Positions 33,480 through 42,298 of a stretch of 64,000 bases of DNA are shown here, one piece after another. The position numbers were made by a program, and so were the translations under genes. The notes beneath the pieces were generated by a model. That model was not told where the DNA came from. It worked only from the letters and a program-made list of their open reading frames with translations, and did not search any database. The number at the start of each line of letters is the position of its first letter. Position 1 is the stretch's first letter. Location of the stretch: assembly GCA_005880915.1 (NCBI GenBank), contig VBIW01000038.1, positions 1 to 64,000 on the forward strand. Direction: 5' to 3'. The stretch comes from Chloroflexota bacterium (lineage in GTDB: Bacteria; Chloroflexota; Dormibacteria; Dormibacterales; Dormibacteraceae).

Positions 33480-33837
33480 GCCCGTTAAGCGTCGCGCCAT
33501 CGTCGATCTGCAAGCGCTTGACGACAACGTCACCGCTGAGCCGCGCGTTCTTGCCGAGGGTCAGCTTGTCACGCGCCGTGACCGCGCCTTCGACCGCGCC
33601 CTTCAGCGAAACGTTGGATCCTTCGAGCAGCGCTTTGACGTTGGCGCCATTCGCGACGTCGATGTTGCCCGTGACCCGGACCTCACCCTCGACACGCCCG
33701 TCGGCGTGGATCGAGCCGTCGTAGATGAGCTTGCCTTCCAGGATGTCCCCTGGACCCATCTGAAACTGCTTGCGCCCGTCGCGCTTGACTTCACCGTTTT
33801 CAGTAGCGCCTTCGGCTACCGCTTCCTGGACGTCCAT
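33436..33837 (-). CDS. Bactofilin-family protein (first of pair)
   Basis: This 133-residue protein has the repeated beta-helix pattern of bactofilins: GPGDILEGKLIYDGSIHADG, RVEGEVRVTGNIDVANGANV, VEGAVTARDKLTLGKNARLS and RLQIDDGATLNGHVRMGEF. A charged N-terminus precedes it. It is followed, with overlap, by a second bactofilin in another frame. The pair probably co-polymerise and shape the cell or position envelope enzymes. Confidence 0.82.
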   Translation of the reverse strand: MDVQEAVAEGATENGEVKRDGRKQFQMGPGDILEGKLIYDGSIHADGRVEGEVRVTGNIDVANGANVKALLEGSNVSLKGAVEGAVTARDKLTLGKNARLSGDVVVKRLQIDDGATLNGHVRMGEFEHQAPGQ

Positions 33838-33935
33838 GCGTTACCCCCGACTTGGATTTTTCCGGAATCAGGCGCTAAAGGTAATCCAAGGCGGCTGCGA
33901 TTCAACGATGAGTTGGTATAGATCTCGCCAGGCAA

Positions 33936-35114
33936 CTATGTCTTGCCTACTCGCACCGATTCGATCGCACGTTGGAATCCCGCGAGGGAGCGCTCGACCA
34001 TCGAATCGCTTGCGGTCAGCGAGATGCGGAACCACCCGGACATTTCGAACATCCGGCCCGGAAGCACGAACACGTCCTCCTCGGCCAGCCGGTGCGTGAA
34101 GGCGAGGTCGTCGGCGATCGGAGACCGCACCATCACGTAAAACGTGCCCTCGGGCGTGACCGCCTCGTAGCCCATCTCGGTCAGCGCGCCGACCATCTGG
34201 TCGCGGCGCCGCTGCAGCGCAGCGACGTCGATGCTCGCCTGCTCGAGGTCCCCCATCGCGTACTGCATCAGCGCGTTGGGAAACGCGTAGCCGACCGCGA
34301 GCTGAGCGACGAACACAGCCTCGCGCAGCTCCTCGCGGTCGGGCATCGACGGCGACATCGCGATGTAACCGATGCGCTGGCCGGGCGCGACAAGCGTCTT
34401 GCCGTACGTGTAGATGAGGAACGAGCGGTCGTAGTACTCGAGCGGGGAATGAAACTCGCGGCCGTCATACAGGACCCGGCTGTACGACTCGTCGGAGATG
34501 AGATAGATCGGCCGGTGCGCGACCTCGAGGACGTTGGCGAGTCGCTCGAGCTCGTCCGGCGTGAAGACCCGGCCGCTCGGGTTGTGCGGCGAGTTGACGA
34601 TGATCGCGCGCGTCTGCGGCGTGATGTGCCACTCGATTGCGTCGACCGGCAGCTCGAACTGCGGCGGCGTGAAATCGACTCGCACGGGCTTGGCGCCGCA
34701 CGAAAGAATCATCGGGACGTAGAAGAACCACGGCGGCGAGAGGTAGATCACCTCGTCGCCGGGATCGAGCACCGCACGCAGCGTCGAAGCGAGCGCGCCG
34801 AATGCTCCGGTCGTCATCGAGATGTCCTTCGGGTCGAAGTCGATCCCGACCCGGCCGCGCAGCGACTCGACGGCGACCTTGATCGCCCGCGGGTCGCTGA
34901 ACTTGTACGCGAACCAGTCCTTGTCCTGGGGCGCGGCCCACTTCGTCAGCGCCCGCTGGATCTCTGGCAGCGGCATCTCCTGCGGGTTGCCGAACCGGAA
35001 GTCGCACGCCTCCGGGAGCATCACGCGACCCGCGTATGTCTCGTCGCCGACCTGCGACAGCACAGGCTCGAGATACTCGATCATCGCCCTGACCGCCGAC
35101 GAAAAAGCGCTCAC
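33936..35114 (-). CDS. Pyridoxal-phosphate aminotransferase, class I/II
   Basis: This 392-residue fold-type I aminotransferase shows TTGAFGALASTLRAVLDPGD (cofactor phosphate region), IIVNSPHNPSGRVFT (Asn), LISDESYSRVLYDG (Asp), and SFLIYTYGKTLVAPGQRIGY with the lysine that binds PLP, then the FEMSGWFRISLTAS arginine. Substrate cannot be told from sequence; aspartate or aromatic amino acids are usual. The GTG start overlaps the stop of the LmbE-like gene (GTGTGA), so the two are coupled. Confidence 0.9.
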   Translation of the reverse strand: MSAFSSAVRAMIEYLEPVLSQVGDETYAGRVMLPEACDFRFGNPQEMPLPEIQRALTKWAAPQDKDWFAYKFSDPRAIKVAVESLRGRVGIDFDPKDISMTTGAFGALASTLRAVLDPGDEVIYLSPPWFFYVPMILSCGAKPVRVDFTPPQFELPVDAIEWHITPQTRAIIVNSPHNPSGRVFTPDELERLANVLEVAHRPIYLISDESYSRVLYDGREFHSPLEYYDRSFLIYTYGKTLVAPGQRIGYIAMSPSMPDREELREAVFVAQLAVGYAFPNALMQYAMGDLEQASIDVAALQRRRDQMVGALTEMGYEAVTPEGTFYVMVRSPIADDLAFTHRLAEEDVFVLPGRMFEMSGWFRISLTASDSMVERSLAGFQRAIESVRVGKT

Positions 35115-35869
35115 ACGAACTCCCCCAGCAGGCCCCCGTCCGTCAGCCCCGGCGTCCGAGACGAGACGGTGATGTATGGCTCGTGGCCGTAGCCGCGCTG
35201 CATGAGCTGGGGATGGTCGCGGATCGCGATCCGCCAGTCCTCGAGCTGGCTGCGGTGGCAGTCGATCGCCCGCAGCTTCATCATCACCTCGTCGGCGTCA
35301 AGCTCGATCACCACGTCGACCTGGTCCTGCGCCTGCAGCGGCAGCGAGTGGTTGTTGCCGGTCAGGTGCATCGCCTCGCCATAGAACTCGACCACCGACT
35401 GGTCGAACGCGATGTGGTACAGAGCGGGGCGGTCACCCTCCGTCATCGCGGCCACCGCCGCGTCCGTGCATGCGCCCATCGCGATGTGGTCGGGATGACC
35501 GTACCCGCCGTCCGGCCCCCACCCCACCACCGCGCGAGGCCGCAGCCTGGAGATCTGCTCCCAGATGCGCTGCGTGATCTGCTGCTGGTCCGACTGCGGC
35601 ACGCCGCCGTCAGGGTAGTCCCACAGCTCCACGCCGCTGATTGCGAGCGCGGCCGCCGCCTCCTCCAGCTCCTTGGCCCGGATCTCCGCGAGATCCTCCT
35701 TCTTCGCGCCGGGAGGTTTTCCCATCCATCCCGCCTCGCCGTACGTGGCGCAGATCAGATGGGTCGCGATGCCGTTTCGTGTGTGGCGGAGGACGATGCC
35801 CCCGGTGCCCATGGATTCGTCGTCGGGATGGGCCATCACGACGAGCAGGCCGCCCTTTTGTTCTTCCAT
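35111..35869 (-). CDS. LmbE/PIG-L family deacetylase
   Basis: This 252-residue protein has the zinc motif LLVVMAHPDDESMGTGGIVL, then ELWDYPDGGVPQS and VVGWGPDGGYGHPDHIAMG with the last zinc histidine. The family removes acetyl groups from N-acetylglucosamine-type substrates, as in mycothiol or bacillithiol synthesis (MshB/Mca). ATG 35869 (MEEQKGGLLVV) is chosen over the longer frame because the repeat element lies upstream. It is co-transcribed with the aminotransferase. Confidence 0.9.
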   Translation of the reverse strand: MEEQKGGLLVVMAHPDDESMGTGGIVLRHTRNGIATHLICATYGEAGWMGKPPGAKKEDLAEIRAKELEEAAAALAISGVELWDYPDGGVPQSDQQQITQRIWEQISRLRPRAVVGWGPDGGYGHPDHIAMGACTDAAVAAMTEGDRPALYHIAFDQSVVEFYGEAMHLTGNNHSLPLQAQDQVDVVIELDADEVMMKLRAIDCHRSQLEDWRIAIRDHPQLMQRGYGHEPYITVSSRTPGLTDGGLLGEFV

Positions 35870-35878
35870 TGACGGACT

Positions 35879-36069
35879 AGTGTCCCGTACTGGAAGCCCG
35901 CGGTGTATTCGCGGCATCGGCGGCCGGAGCCAAGGAGACGACGAGCACGCGAGGGAGCGCATCGTAGATGCGTGACCGAGCGCGCGCAGGAGTCGACGCA
36001 GGCTTCAGCGCCGCAGGCGCCCGGCCGCCTAGGCCGCGAAGACACAAGGGATTTCCGGTACGGGACACT
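35879..36069. repeat. 191-bp element with ~52-bp inverted ends (MITE-like)
   Basis: The left end reads AGTGTCCCGTACTGGAAG... and continues to TTCGCGGCATCGGCGGCCGG. The complement of the right end reads AGTGTCCCGTACCGGAAA and TTCGCGGCCTAGGCGGCCGG, identical at about nine of ten positions. The ends therefore match over ~52 bp in inverted orientation. No transposase or long frame is inside. It fills the whole gap between two leftward genes. Confidence 0.7.
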
Positions 36070-36677
36070 CAGGGTATGCGGTCTTCCATCTCCCACGCGT
36101 GGTCGAGCGCGTGCCACGCGATCCGCCGCGCCGCGTACGTGACCGGCCACCTGCCCTCGCTTTCTGGGTTGCGCAGACGCTGCTGCAGAGCCTTCCGGTC
36201 GGGCTGCTTCAAGCGCAAGCCAATCCCCTTTCCGTATTCGAGCTCGGCGTCGATCACGTGCTGGTACATCTTGTCGCGGTCCCTGCCGCCGCCGCGAGGC
36301 CCCTTGCGCAGCGCGCTCGGCGCCTTCGCGCGCACCTGGTCGAGATATTTCCAGGCCGCGTCGACCAGCGCCAACATGCGCTCGGTCTGCTTCGGCGTCA
36401 GCTTCTTCGTCTCCTCTCTCGCCGGAATTCCCGGCGCGCCGAAGTCGGTGGTGGCGTTGCCCTTGAGCCGCTCCACGACATCGAAGGTCGGCGCCGATTG
36501 GGAGAAATCGACGCCCGCGAGCTTGGCGACCTTCGCGTATCGCGGCGCGTAGGCGGCAAGGTTCGCGAGCGCGGCCGGCTCGTCCTTGCCGGAGCGGGAC
36601 CACCCGGGAAAGTCGGCGGCACTGGCGAAAGCTCGCTTGCCGCCGACCTCGACGTAGACCCGAGTACGTCCGCTCAC
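36069..36677 (-). CDS. Uncharacterised protein
   Basis: This 202-residue protein starts at GTG 36677 (VSGRTRVYVEVGGKRAFASA). The N-terminus, YVEV...ADFPGWSRSGKDEPAALANL, resembles the HicB-like fold. The C-terminal half is helical (MYQHVIDAELEYGKGIGLRL, then RIAWHALDHAWEMEDRIP), somewhat like DinB-type helical-bundle proteins. Its stop codon abuts the MITE-like element. The function is unknown. Confidence 0.65.
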   Translation of the reverse strand: MSGRTRVYVEVGGKRAFASAADFPGWSRSGKDEPAALANLAAYAPRYAKVAKLAGVDFSQSAPTFDVVERLKGNATTDFGAPGIPAREETKKLTPKQTERMLALVDAAWKYLDQVRAKAPSALRKGPRGGGRDRDKMYQHVIDAELEYGKGIGLRLKQPDRKALQQRLRNPESEGRWPVTYAARRIAWHALDHAWEMEDRIP

Positions 36678-36702
36678 ACGGCCGAGATTAACGCTCCCCC
36701 GG

Positions 36703-37011
36703 TCAGGTCTTCTCGGCTGCCTCCCGGGCTGCCGATTCCGTGGCCTCGTGGGCCGCGGTCTCGTTCGACGGGCCGCTGCCCGGACCGCCCAAGTGGGCCG
36801 TGCCGTTGTTCTCGGCCGTTTCCTGTGCGGCGGTCTCACCCGTCTCGTGAGTCGCGGCCTCGTTGGAGGTCGGGCTCGGCGAGGCGGCGGCAAGTGCGGC
36901 GCTGGCCGGGGTGACCGTCGAACGCGCCAGGACGGTCGCGCCGAGGACACCACCAAAGACCATCGCCGCGGCGACGACGGACGCAAATAGAAGGACGCGG
37001 GTCTTATCCAT
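36703..37011 (-). CDS. Small exported protein of low complexity
   Basis: This protein of about 102 residues has a signal or anchor helix (VLLFASVVAAAMVFGGVLG) and then a Ser/Ala/Glu/Thr-rich tail with repeated ETAA/AHET motifs. It has no recognised domain. It is divergent from the aldehyde dehydrogenase gene, and the two longest frames would even share the CATG at 37009-37012. Confidence 0.5.
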   Translation of the reverse strand: MDKTRVLLFASVVAAAMVFGGVLGATVLARSTVTPASAALAAASPSPTSNEAATHETGETAAQETAENNGTAHLGGPGSGPSNETAAHEATESAAREAAEKT

Positions 37012-37093
37012 GGCTCGCATCATCTGGGCCGAACCTCAAAACGAGCTTGGATTCCGGTGTGAGTTTCGAGGCGGCACTATCTTTAGGCCCAAC

Positions 37094-38446
37094 GTGAAGG
37101 TCATCGAGCCCGCGACCGAGAAGGTGTTGGCCGAGGTTCCCGAGGCCTCGGTCGAGGACGCCGACCGGGCGGTCGCCAGGGCCAGAGCGGCATTCCCCTC
37201 CTGGCGCGCCGTGACACCACACGACCGCGGCGCGCTGCTCCGGCGGTTCGCCATCGCGGTGGCGGACAGCGCGGAGAAGCTGGCCCAGCTCGAGGCTCGC
37301 AACGTGGGCAAACCGATCAGCGACGCGCGCGGCGAGGTCGGCATGGTCGTCGACGTCTTCAACTACTACGCGGGCGCGCCGGAGCGGCTGCTGGGCAACA
37401 CGATCCCGGTCGCCGGCGGCGTCGACATGACCTTTCGCGAGCCGCTCGGCGTGGTCGGGCTCATCGTGCCGTGGAACTTCCCCATCGCGATCACGTCGTG
37501 GAAGCTCGGCCCGGCCCTGGCGGCGGGCAACACGATCGTCCTCAAGCCGGCGGCGCTGACGCCGTTGACCGCGCTCGAGCTGGAGCGCCTTGCGCTGGAG
37601 GCGGGCATCCCCGAGGGCGTGTTCAACGTCGTCGTGGGCGCGGGCCGCACCGTGGGCGAAAGGCTCGTCCAGCACCCAGACGTGGCGAAGATCGCGTTCA
37701 CAGGATCGACCGACGTCGGGAAGAGGATCGGCGCCCTGGCCGCGCAAGGGATCAAGCGCGTGACGCTGGAGCTGGGCGGCAAGTCGGCCAACATCGTGTT
37801 CGCCGACGCGGACATCGAGAAGGCCGCCGCCTCGGCGCCGGGGGCCGTCTTCGGCAACGCGGGGCAGGACTGCTGCGCCCGCTCGCGGATCCTGGTCGAG
37901 CGCTCGGCCGTCGACCGCTTCATGCAGGCGCTGGAGAAAGCGATCAAGTCTTTGCGCGTGGGCGACCCGCTCGATGACAAGACCGAGATGGGGCCGCTCA
38001 TCTCCGCCGACCAGCGCGCGAAAGTCGCCACATATGTAGAGGACGGGGCAAAGGTCGCGATCCGCGGCAGCGCGCCCGCCGGTCCAGGGTTCTGGTTTCC
38101 GCCTACTGTCCTGTCGCCGGTCGCGCCGGGCGACCGGGCGGCGAGGGAGGAGATCTTCGGTCCCATCGCCGCCGTCATCCCCTTCGATGACGAGGCGGAC
38201 GCGATCCGAATCGCCAACGACTCGATCTACGGGCTGTCAGGTTCGGTCTGGACATCGAACGCTGGGCGTGCGATGCGCGTCGCCCGCGCGCTCGAGACTG
38301 GCACCATCTCGATCAACTCCAACACCTCGGTGCGTGTGACCACGCCGTTCGGCGGTTTCAAGCAGTCGGGCATCGGCCGCGAGCTGGGCCCGAACGCGCT
38401 CGAGCACTACACCGAGCTGAAGAACGTGTTCCTGTCTACGTCCTAG
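37094..38446 (+). CDS. NAD(P)-dependent aldehyde dehydrogenase
   Basis: This 450-residue enzyme shows VVGLIVPWNFPIAITSWKLG (substrate tunnel and Asn), the cofactor motif FTGSTDVGKRIGALAAQG, catalytic Glu in VTLELGGKSANIVF, catalytic Cys in FGNAGQDCCARSRILVE, and EIFGPIAAVIPFD. It oxidises an aldehyde to its acid, and its family members include aminobutyraldehyde and betaine aldehyde dehydrogenases. The start is put at GTG 37094 (VKVIEPATEKVLAEVPEA). ATG 37010 is in frame, but its extra 28 residues do not resemble the family and would overlap the divergent gene's start. Confidence 0.9.
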   Translation: MKVIEPATEKVLAEVPEASVEDADRAVARARAAFPSWRAVTPHDRGALLRRFAIAVADSAEKLAQLEARNVGKPISDARGEVGMVVDVFNYYAGAPERLLGNTIPVAGGVDMTFREPLGVVGLIVPWNFPIAITSWKLGPALAAGNTIVLKPAALTPLTALELERLALEAGIPEGVFNVVVGAGRTVGERLVQHPDVAKIAFTGSTDVGKRIGALAAQGIKRVTLELGGKSANIVFADADIEKAAASAPGAVFGNAGQDCCARSRILVERSAVDRFMQALEKAIKSLRVGDPLDDKTEMGPLISADQRAKVATYVEDGAKVAIRGSAPAGPGFWFPPTVLSPVAPGDRAAREEIFGPIAAVIPFDDEADAIRIANDSIYGLSGSVWTSNAGRAMRVARALETGTISINSNTSVRVTTPFGGFKQSGIGRELGPNALEHYTELKNVFLSTS

Positions 38447-38864
38447 CGCCCTGGACGACGAGCTCGAAAACCTGCTTCACGTCGCGCCCGCCGAACAGTC
38501 GGACTGAGCCCAGGCGCTCCAGGTCGAGGTCGAGCCGGAGACCCATTCCGGTCGGAACGACTGAGGCGCGATACGTTCCCTTCTTCCAGCGACCGATCTC
38601 GAACAGGCTCGAAAAGCTCGGCTTGCCGAAGAGCCGGATGTCGGCCGCGGTGATCGCCAGGTAGAGGGTCGACGGCGGCAGCGGGTCCGTGGCCCGGCGC
38701 GAGAGCAGAGGCCCGAGCCAGCCCAGAGCCAGCGACAGCACAACCCAGTTGTAGCCCTTGGGCCGGACGCTGGCCGCGCCGAGGATGGCCTCGCTGAACA
38801 GGACCGACCGTAGCTGCTTCACGACCGTCTGATGCCCGATCGCTGGCGGCCGCGGGACGTCCAT
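38436..38864 (-). CDS. Uncharacterised protein
   Basis: This 142-residue protein has a hydrophobic segment in the middle (YNWVVLSLALGWLGPLLS) and two-strand motifs (DIRLFGKPSFSSLFEIGRWK, SVRLFGGRDVKQVFELVVQG). It overlaps the end of the aldehyde dehydrogenase gene by 11 nt on the opposite strand. No family is recognised. Confidence 0.55.
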   Translation of the reverse strand: MDVPRPPAIGHQTVVKQLRSVLFSEAILGAASVRPKGYNWVVLSLALGWLGPLLSRRATDPLPPSTLYLAITAADIRLFGKPSFSSLFEIGRWKKGTYRASVVPTGMGLRLDLDLERLGSVRLFGGRDVKQVFELVVQGART

Positions 38865-39079
38865 TGCCGGAGAGCCTATCCGGCCGGCTCAGCGATTTCG
38901 CCTCGTTGTATCCACCGGCGTGTACGCAGCGCGATTATTTCGCTCCGTTGGCGCCATCGAGGCGAGATCGGAGCCAGCAGGCGCCCAACTTGACCCCGTT
39001 CGAGACCTCCAATACGATTTCGGTCAAAGACCCCAGGTTTTCGTGGCTGCAAATTCTGGGGCAATTTGGGGGGTGGCTT

Positions 39080-40525
39080 ATGTCTGCTTCGGCTCGCTTG
39101 TGTCTCCTGGGGGCTGCGCTGCTCGTGTTGCTCACGATCGGGGATGGCAGCGTCGGTCTCGCGGCTTCGGGCCCCACGTTCGGCACCCCGGTTCGCCTGC
39201 CCACCTTCAAGTCATGTGGCGGCTATGAACCCGGGATCTCGCTCGACAAGTACGGCAACATCTTCGTCACGGCGCACAAGCAGAACCACTGCGACGCCGT
39301 GGCGCTCGACCCGAGCGCGCCGCTAGGAGTTCGCGCGCAGTCCTGGATGTGGACCTCGAGTGACGGCGTGAACTGGAACGACATGCCGGGCCTCAACAAC
39401 CTGCTCGCCGACCCGGCGACGCTGGACGTGGGCGACGAGGGCGACATCGCGCTCGACGACGCCAACCACTTCTACTTCGTCGACACCAAAGTCGTGGACG
39501 ACAGCTTCACCCGCTGGACGGTCAGCGGGCTCGGCACGTCGAACATGGTCCAGGACATCCACCGGCCAGTCATCCCGTCGCTGATGCCAATCGACGACCG
39601 GCCCTGGGTCACGGCGCACGGCGCCACCACGGTGATGTACGCAGGCAACGAGGGCGACAAGGACAGCTACAACGTGGGATCCGTCGCGAACGGATGCACA
39701 GGACCGGTCACGCCGCCGGCTCCTGGTCAGCCAGCGAGCGGTGGCCGTTACACCGTTTTCATGTCGGGCGACGCCGGCGCCACGTTCGACCCCGTCGGCT
39801 GCACGCTCCCGGACAGCGGATGGTGCCGCCCGGCGGCGGACCACACGGTCGGGTCGCCATACCTTTATATGGTCTGCACCAACGACTCCGGCGCTGATGA
39901 CAACGTCAACAGCGAGGGCACGCCCGGCTACACGGTCGGCACGCTGTGGTCATACGTGTCCGCCGACAACGGGAAGAGCTGGAAGCGCTTCAAGATCGAC
40001 AACTACAACTCCAACTTCGCCTCCTCGACCGGCGACATCACGTGGCCCTCGGTCAAGGTGGCCGGCAACGGCAACGTCTATGCGCTCTTCGCCAACCCGG
40101 TCAGCGCCGGCGGGGTCAAGACAGGGACCACGCTCAACCTTTACCGCTCCACCAACCACGGAGCGACCTGGCAGAGGCAGAACGTCACGCCGCCGAAAGC
40201 CGGCCTGATCCGCTACAGCTGGATGGACATCGCGGGCAACGGGCAAACCGTCGGCGTTGGCTACTTCACCCACGCGACCGTCAATGGCAACTGGCACGTC
40301 TTCGCCGGCACATCGCCCGGCTTTGGCAGCACCGTGCACTACAGCCTTGTCGACCCGGTGGAGATCGCGCCCGCAGGCGACTTCGTCTTTGGCGATTTCT
40401 TCGAGGTTGGCTTCGACCCTAACGGCCGCCTCGACGTCGTGTACACGCGGTGCGTCGACCTCATTCCGGGGAACGACACAACCGATTGTCTTAACTCCGA
40501 CATCTACTTCGCCCGCACGATCTAG
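39080..40525 (+). CDS. Secreted sialidase-fold (BNR-like) protein
   Basis: This 481-residue protein starts at ATG 39080 with GGGGGGTGG just upstream. It has a signal peptide (ARLCLLGAALLVLLTIGDGS) and then repeated propeller strands with BNR/Asp-box-like motifs: WMWTSSDGVNWNDMPG, FMSGDAGATFDPVG, SYVSADNGKSWKRFKI, LYRSTNHGATWQRQNVT. Such propellers are found in exo-sialidases and many extracellular proteins of unknown function; no catalytic set was identified. The upstream part of the long frame (38864-39079) is rejected for lack of signal and ribosome site. Confidence 0.78.
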   Translation: MSASARLCLLGAALLVLLTIGDGSVGLAASGPTFGTPVRLPTFKSCGGYEPGISLDKYGNIFVTAHKQNHCDAVALDPSAPLGVRAQSWMWTSSDGVNWNDMPGLNNLLADPATLDVGDEGDIALDDANHFYFVDTKVVDDSFTRWTVSGLGTSNMVQDIHRPVIPSLMPIDDRPWVTAHGATTVMYAGNEGDKDSYNVGSVANGCTGPVTPPAPGQPASGGRYTVFMSGDAGATFDPVGCTLPDSGWCRPAADHTVGSPYLYMVCTNDSGADDNVNSEGTPGYTVGTLWSYVSADNGKSWKRFKIDNYNSNFASSTGDITWPSVKVAGNGNVYALFANPVSAGGVKTGTTLNLYRSTNHGATWQRQNVTPPKAGLIRYSWMDIAGNGQTVGVGYFTHATVNGNWHVFAGTSPGFGSTVHYSLVDPVEIAPAGDFVFGDFFEVGFDPNGRLDVVYTRCVDLIPGNDTTDCLNSDIYFARTI

Positions 40526-40538
40526 CTGAACCTGCGTG

Positions 40539-40564
40539 GGGCGGCCCGGAAAGCTGGGCCGCCC
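40539..40564. terminator. Bidirectional terminator hairpin
   Basis: GGGCGGCCC and GGGCCGCCC form a 9-bp stem around an 8-nt loop. It is followed by TACTTTG on the plus side. It lies between two convergent genes and touches the last base of the minus-strand stop codon. Confidence 0.7.
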
Positions 40565-40890
40565 TACTTTGTCAGCAGCGGCCGGAGATCGTCCAGGCGG
40601 TCGAAGAGCTGCCAGACGTAGCGCGAGGTTCCGAGCTCCCGATGGCGGTGCAGGTCCGTCAGCGCCGGATCGGACACGTAGCCGTCGAAGGCTTCGCGCG
40701 AGCTCCACTCGACGAGGATCAGGACCTCGCGGCCCTCGACGTCGCCCGCGACGCTGTCCACCAGGCGCCCGAGCGCGACGACGCGCCCTCCGTGCCTCTC
40801 CACTTCCTGCACCGAGCGGCGCGAGTAGGCGAGGTACTCATCACGATCGGAGATGTCGAAGAGGTTGAGGGCGCAAACGGGACCGCTCAC
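40564..40890 (-). CDS. DUF1330-like protein
   Basis: This 108-residue protein has the dimeric alpha-beta barrel pattern of DUF1330 (CALNLFDISDRDEYLAYSRR, HGGRVVALGRLVDS, EVLILVEWSSREAFDGYVSD). Function unknown; small stress or degradation enzymes share the fold. It starts at ATG 40890 and stands alone between a terminator and tRNA genes. Confidence 0.72.
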   Translation of the reverse strand: MSGPVCALNLFDISDRDEYLAYSRRSVQEVERHGGRVVALGRLVDSVAGDVEGREVLILVEWSSREAFDGYVSDPALTDLHRHRELGTSRYVWQLFDRLDDLRPLLTK

Positions 40891-41005
40891 GTCACGAGAT
40901 TATCGGAGGCTGAAATTTCGTGCGTTTTGCGCAACGCGCACGTATCGCGCTGGATTTTCGGTACGTCTTGCGCAAGATGCACCTCCGCTTCGGCGACGCG
41001 ATTGG

Positions 41006-41076
41006 AGCGGGCGATGGGAATCGAACCCACGTGACCAGCTTGGAAGGCTGGCGCACTACCATTGTGCTACGCCCGC
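41006..41076 (-). tRNA. tRNA-Gly(TCC)
   Basis: The minus-strand sequence starts GCGGGCG and ends CGCCCGC-T. The anticodon stem CCAGC/GCTGG surrounds CTTCCAA (anticodon TCC), and the T-arm has GGTTCGATTCC. TCC decodes GGA/GGG glycine codons. A CCA complement is encoded next to it (41003-41005). Confidence 0.95.
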
Positions 41077-41141
41077 TTTCGCGTGAAGTCGCGGCCGCGC
41101 TCGGAGCAGGGCCAGCGATTAGAGTACCTAGACTTCTAGCA

Positions 41142-41218
41142 GGCCCCGTCGTCTAGTGGCCTAGGACGCGGCCCTTTCAAGGCTGAGATCGCGGGTTCGA
41201 ATCCCGCCGGGGCTACCA
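41142..41218 (+). tRNA. tRNA-Glu(TTC)
   Basis: The sequence starts GGCCCCGTCGTCTAGTGG and has anticodon loop CTTTCAA (anticodon TTC), T-arm GGTTCGAATCC, acceptor CGGGGCT and an encoded CCA at 41216-41218. Confidence 0.95.
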
Positions 41219-41274
41219 CTCGTAGATGACTAGATGGCGATGCTCGAAGCGTGCTCGGCGAGGTAGTCGGCCGT

Positions 41275-42297
41275 CTACTTGGCGGCCGCCGCCGACTCCA
41301 CCATCGCCTCGAATGCGGCTTCGCGGCTGATCATGGGGGCGTAGCCGAGCTCCGCGCGCGCTTTACGGTCGGAGACCACGAACGGGCCGCCGGTCAGCTT
41401 GACCAGCTCTCGGTTCACCGGCGGTGAGCCAGGACGGTGGAACACCTTCCAGGCCGCCTCGGCCAGCGAGGCCATCGTCCATGCAACTCCGTACGGAATG
41501 CTTCGGTCCGGAGTCTCGAGGCCCTGCGTTCGCAACAGGCGTCCGAAGAAGTCGCGGGTACGAATTGTGCCTTCGTCGAACACGAAATATGCCTCACCGC
41601 CAACGCCCTTCTGCAGCGCGAGAAGGATGCCCCTGACTGTGTTATCGACGTGGGAGGTCACGATCGAGTGCTTGCCGCCGTCGATCAACATCATCTTTCC
41701 TGCGCGCGTCGCCTCCGCGATGGACTTTGTGAACACATCGTCCGTGCCGCCCCAGATCACTCCCGGCCGTACCACGCAGGTGGCAAACTCGGGTTTGCTG
41801 GCAGCGCGCACGGCGTGATCGGCGATGGTCTTGGACCGGAAGTAGGGCGAGTACGGAAGTTCCTGGAGGGGCCAGGACTCGTCGGCATCCTGTACCGGCT
41901 TGCCGCCGACTAGGCACCCGGCCGCGCCGACGTAAACGAAGCGCAGCACCCCCGCCGATTCGGCTGCTGCGAGCATCTTCTGCGTGCCGGCGATGTTGTC
42001 GCGCTCGTACGCGGCATGGCCGCCACCCTCGCGGAACCGCCCCGCCGAATGCACGATCATCTCGCACCCGCGCAGTTGCCCAGTCAGCACAGCTGACGAG
42101 TCGGTGAGGTCGCATCTGACGGCAGCTGCACCCAACCGTTCAACCGTCGCCGCTGACTCGTCGGAGCGGGCCATCGCTCTCACTCGATAGCCCGCTGATG
42201 TGAGAGCCGGGATCAGTCTGCGCCCGAGGAATCCCGAGCCACCAGTCACGAACACTGTTTGCACGACGCTTGTCGTCGTCGGAGCGGTGTAAATCAT
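41275..42297 (-). CDS. NAD-dependent epimerase/dehydratase
   Basis: This 340-residue extended short-chain dehydrogenase has the nucleotide motif VFVTGGSGFLGRRLIPAL, DLTDSSAVLTGQLRG, and the catalytic YxxxK in PYFRSKTIADHAV (YFRSK), then VVRPGVIWGGTDDVF. It resembles 3-beta-hydroxysteroid dehydrogenase-like and cinnamoyl reductase-like enzymes. Its start follows the cupin gene stop by one base, so both belong to one operon controlled by the divergent TetR regulator. The substrate is unknown. Confidence 0.87.
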   Translation of the reverse strand: MIYTAPTTTSVVQTVFVTGGSGFLGRRLIPALTSAGYRVRAMARSDESAATVERLGAAAVRCDLTDSSAVLTGQLRGCEMIVHSAGRFREGGGHAAYERDNIAGTQKMLAAAESAGVLRFVYVGAAGCLVGGKPVQDADESWPLQELPYSPYFRSKTIADHAVRAASKPEFATCVVRPGVIWGGTDDVFTKSIAEATRAGKMMLIDGGKHSIVTSHVDNTVRGILLALQKGVGGEAYFVFDEGTIRTRDFFGRLLRTQGLETPDRSIPYGVAWTMASLAEAAWKVFHRPGSPPVNRELVKLTGGPFVVSDRKARAELGYAPMISREAAFEAMVESAAAAK

Positions 42298-42298
42298 C

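Noticed and set aside
38864..39079. N-terminal extension of the sialidase-fold protein
   Set aside because: The signal peptide and ribosome site lie at 39080; upstream codons are not family-like.
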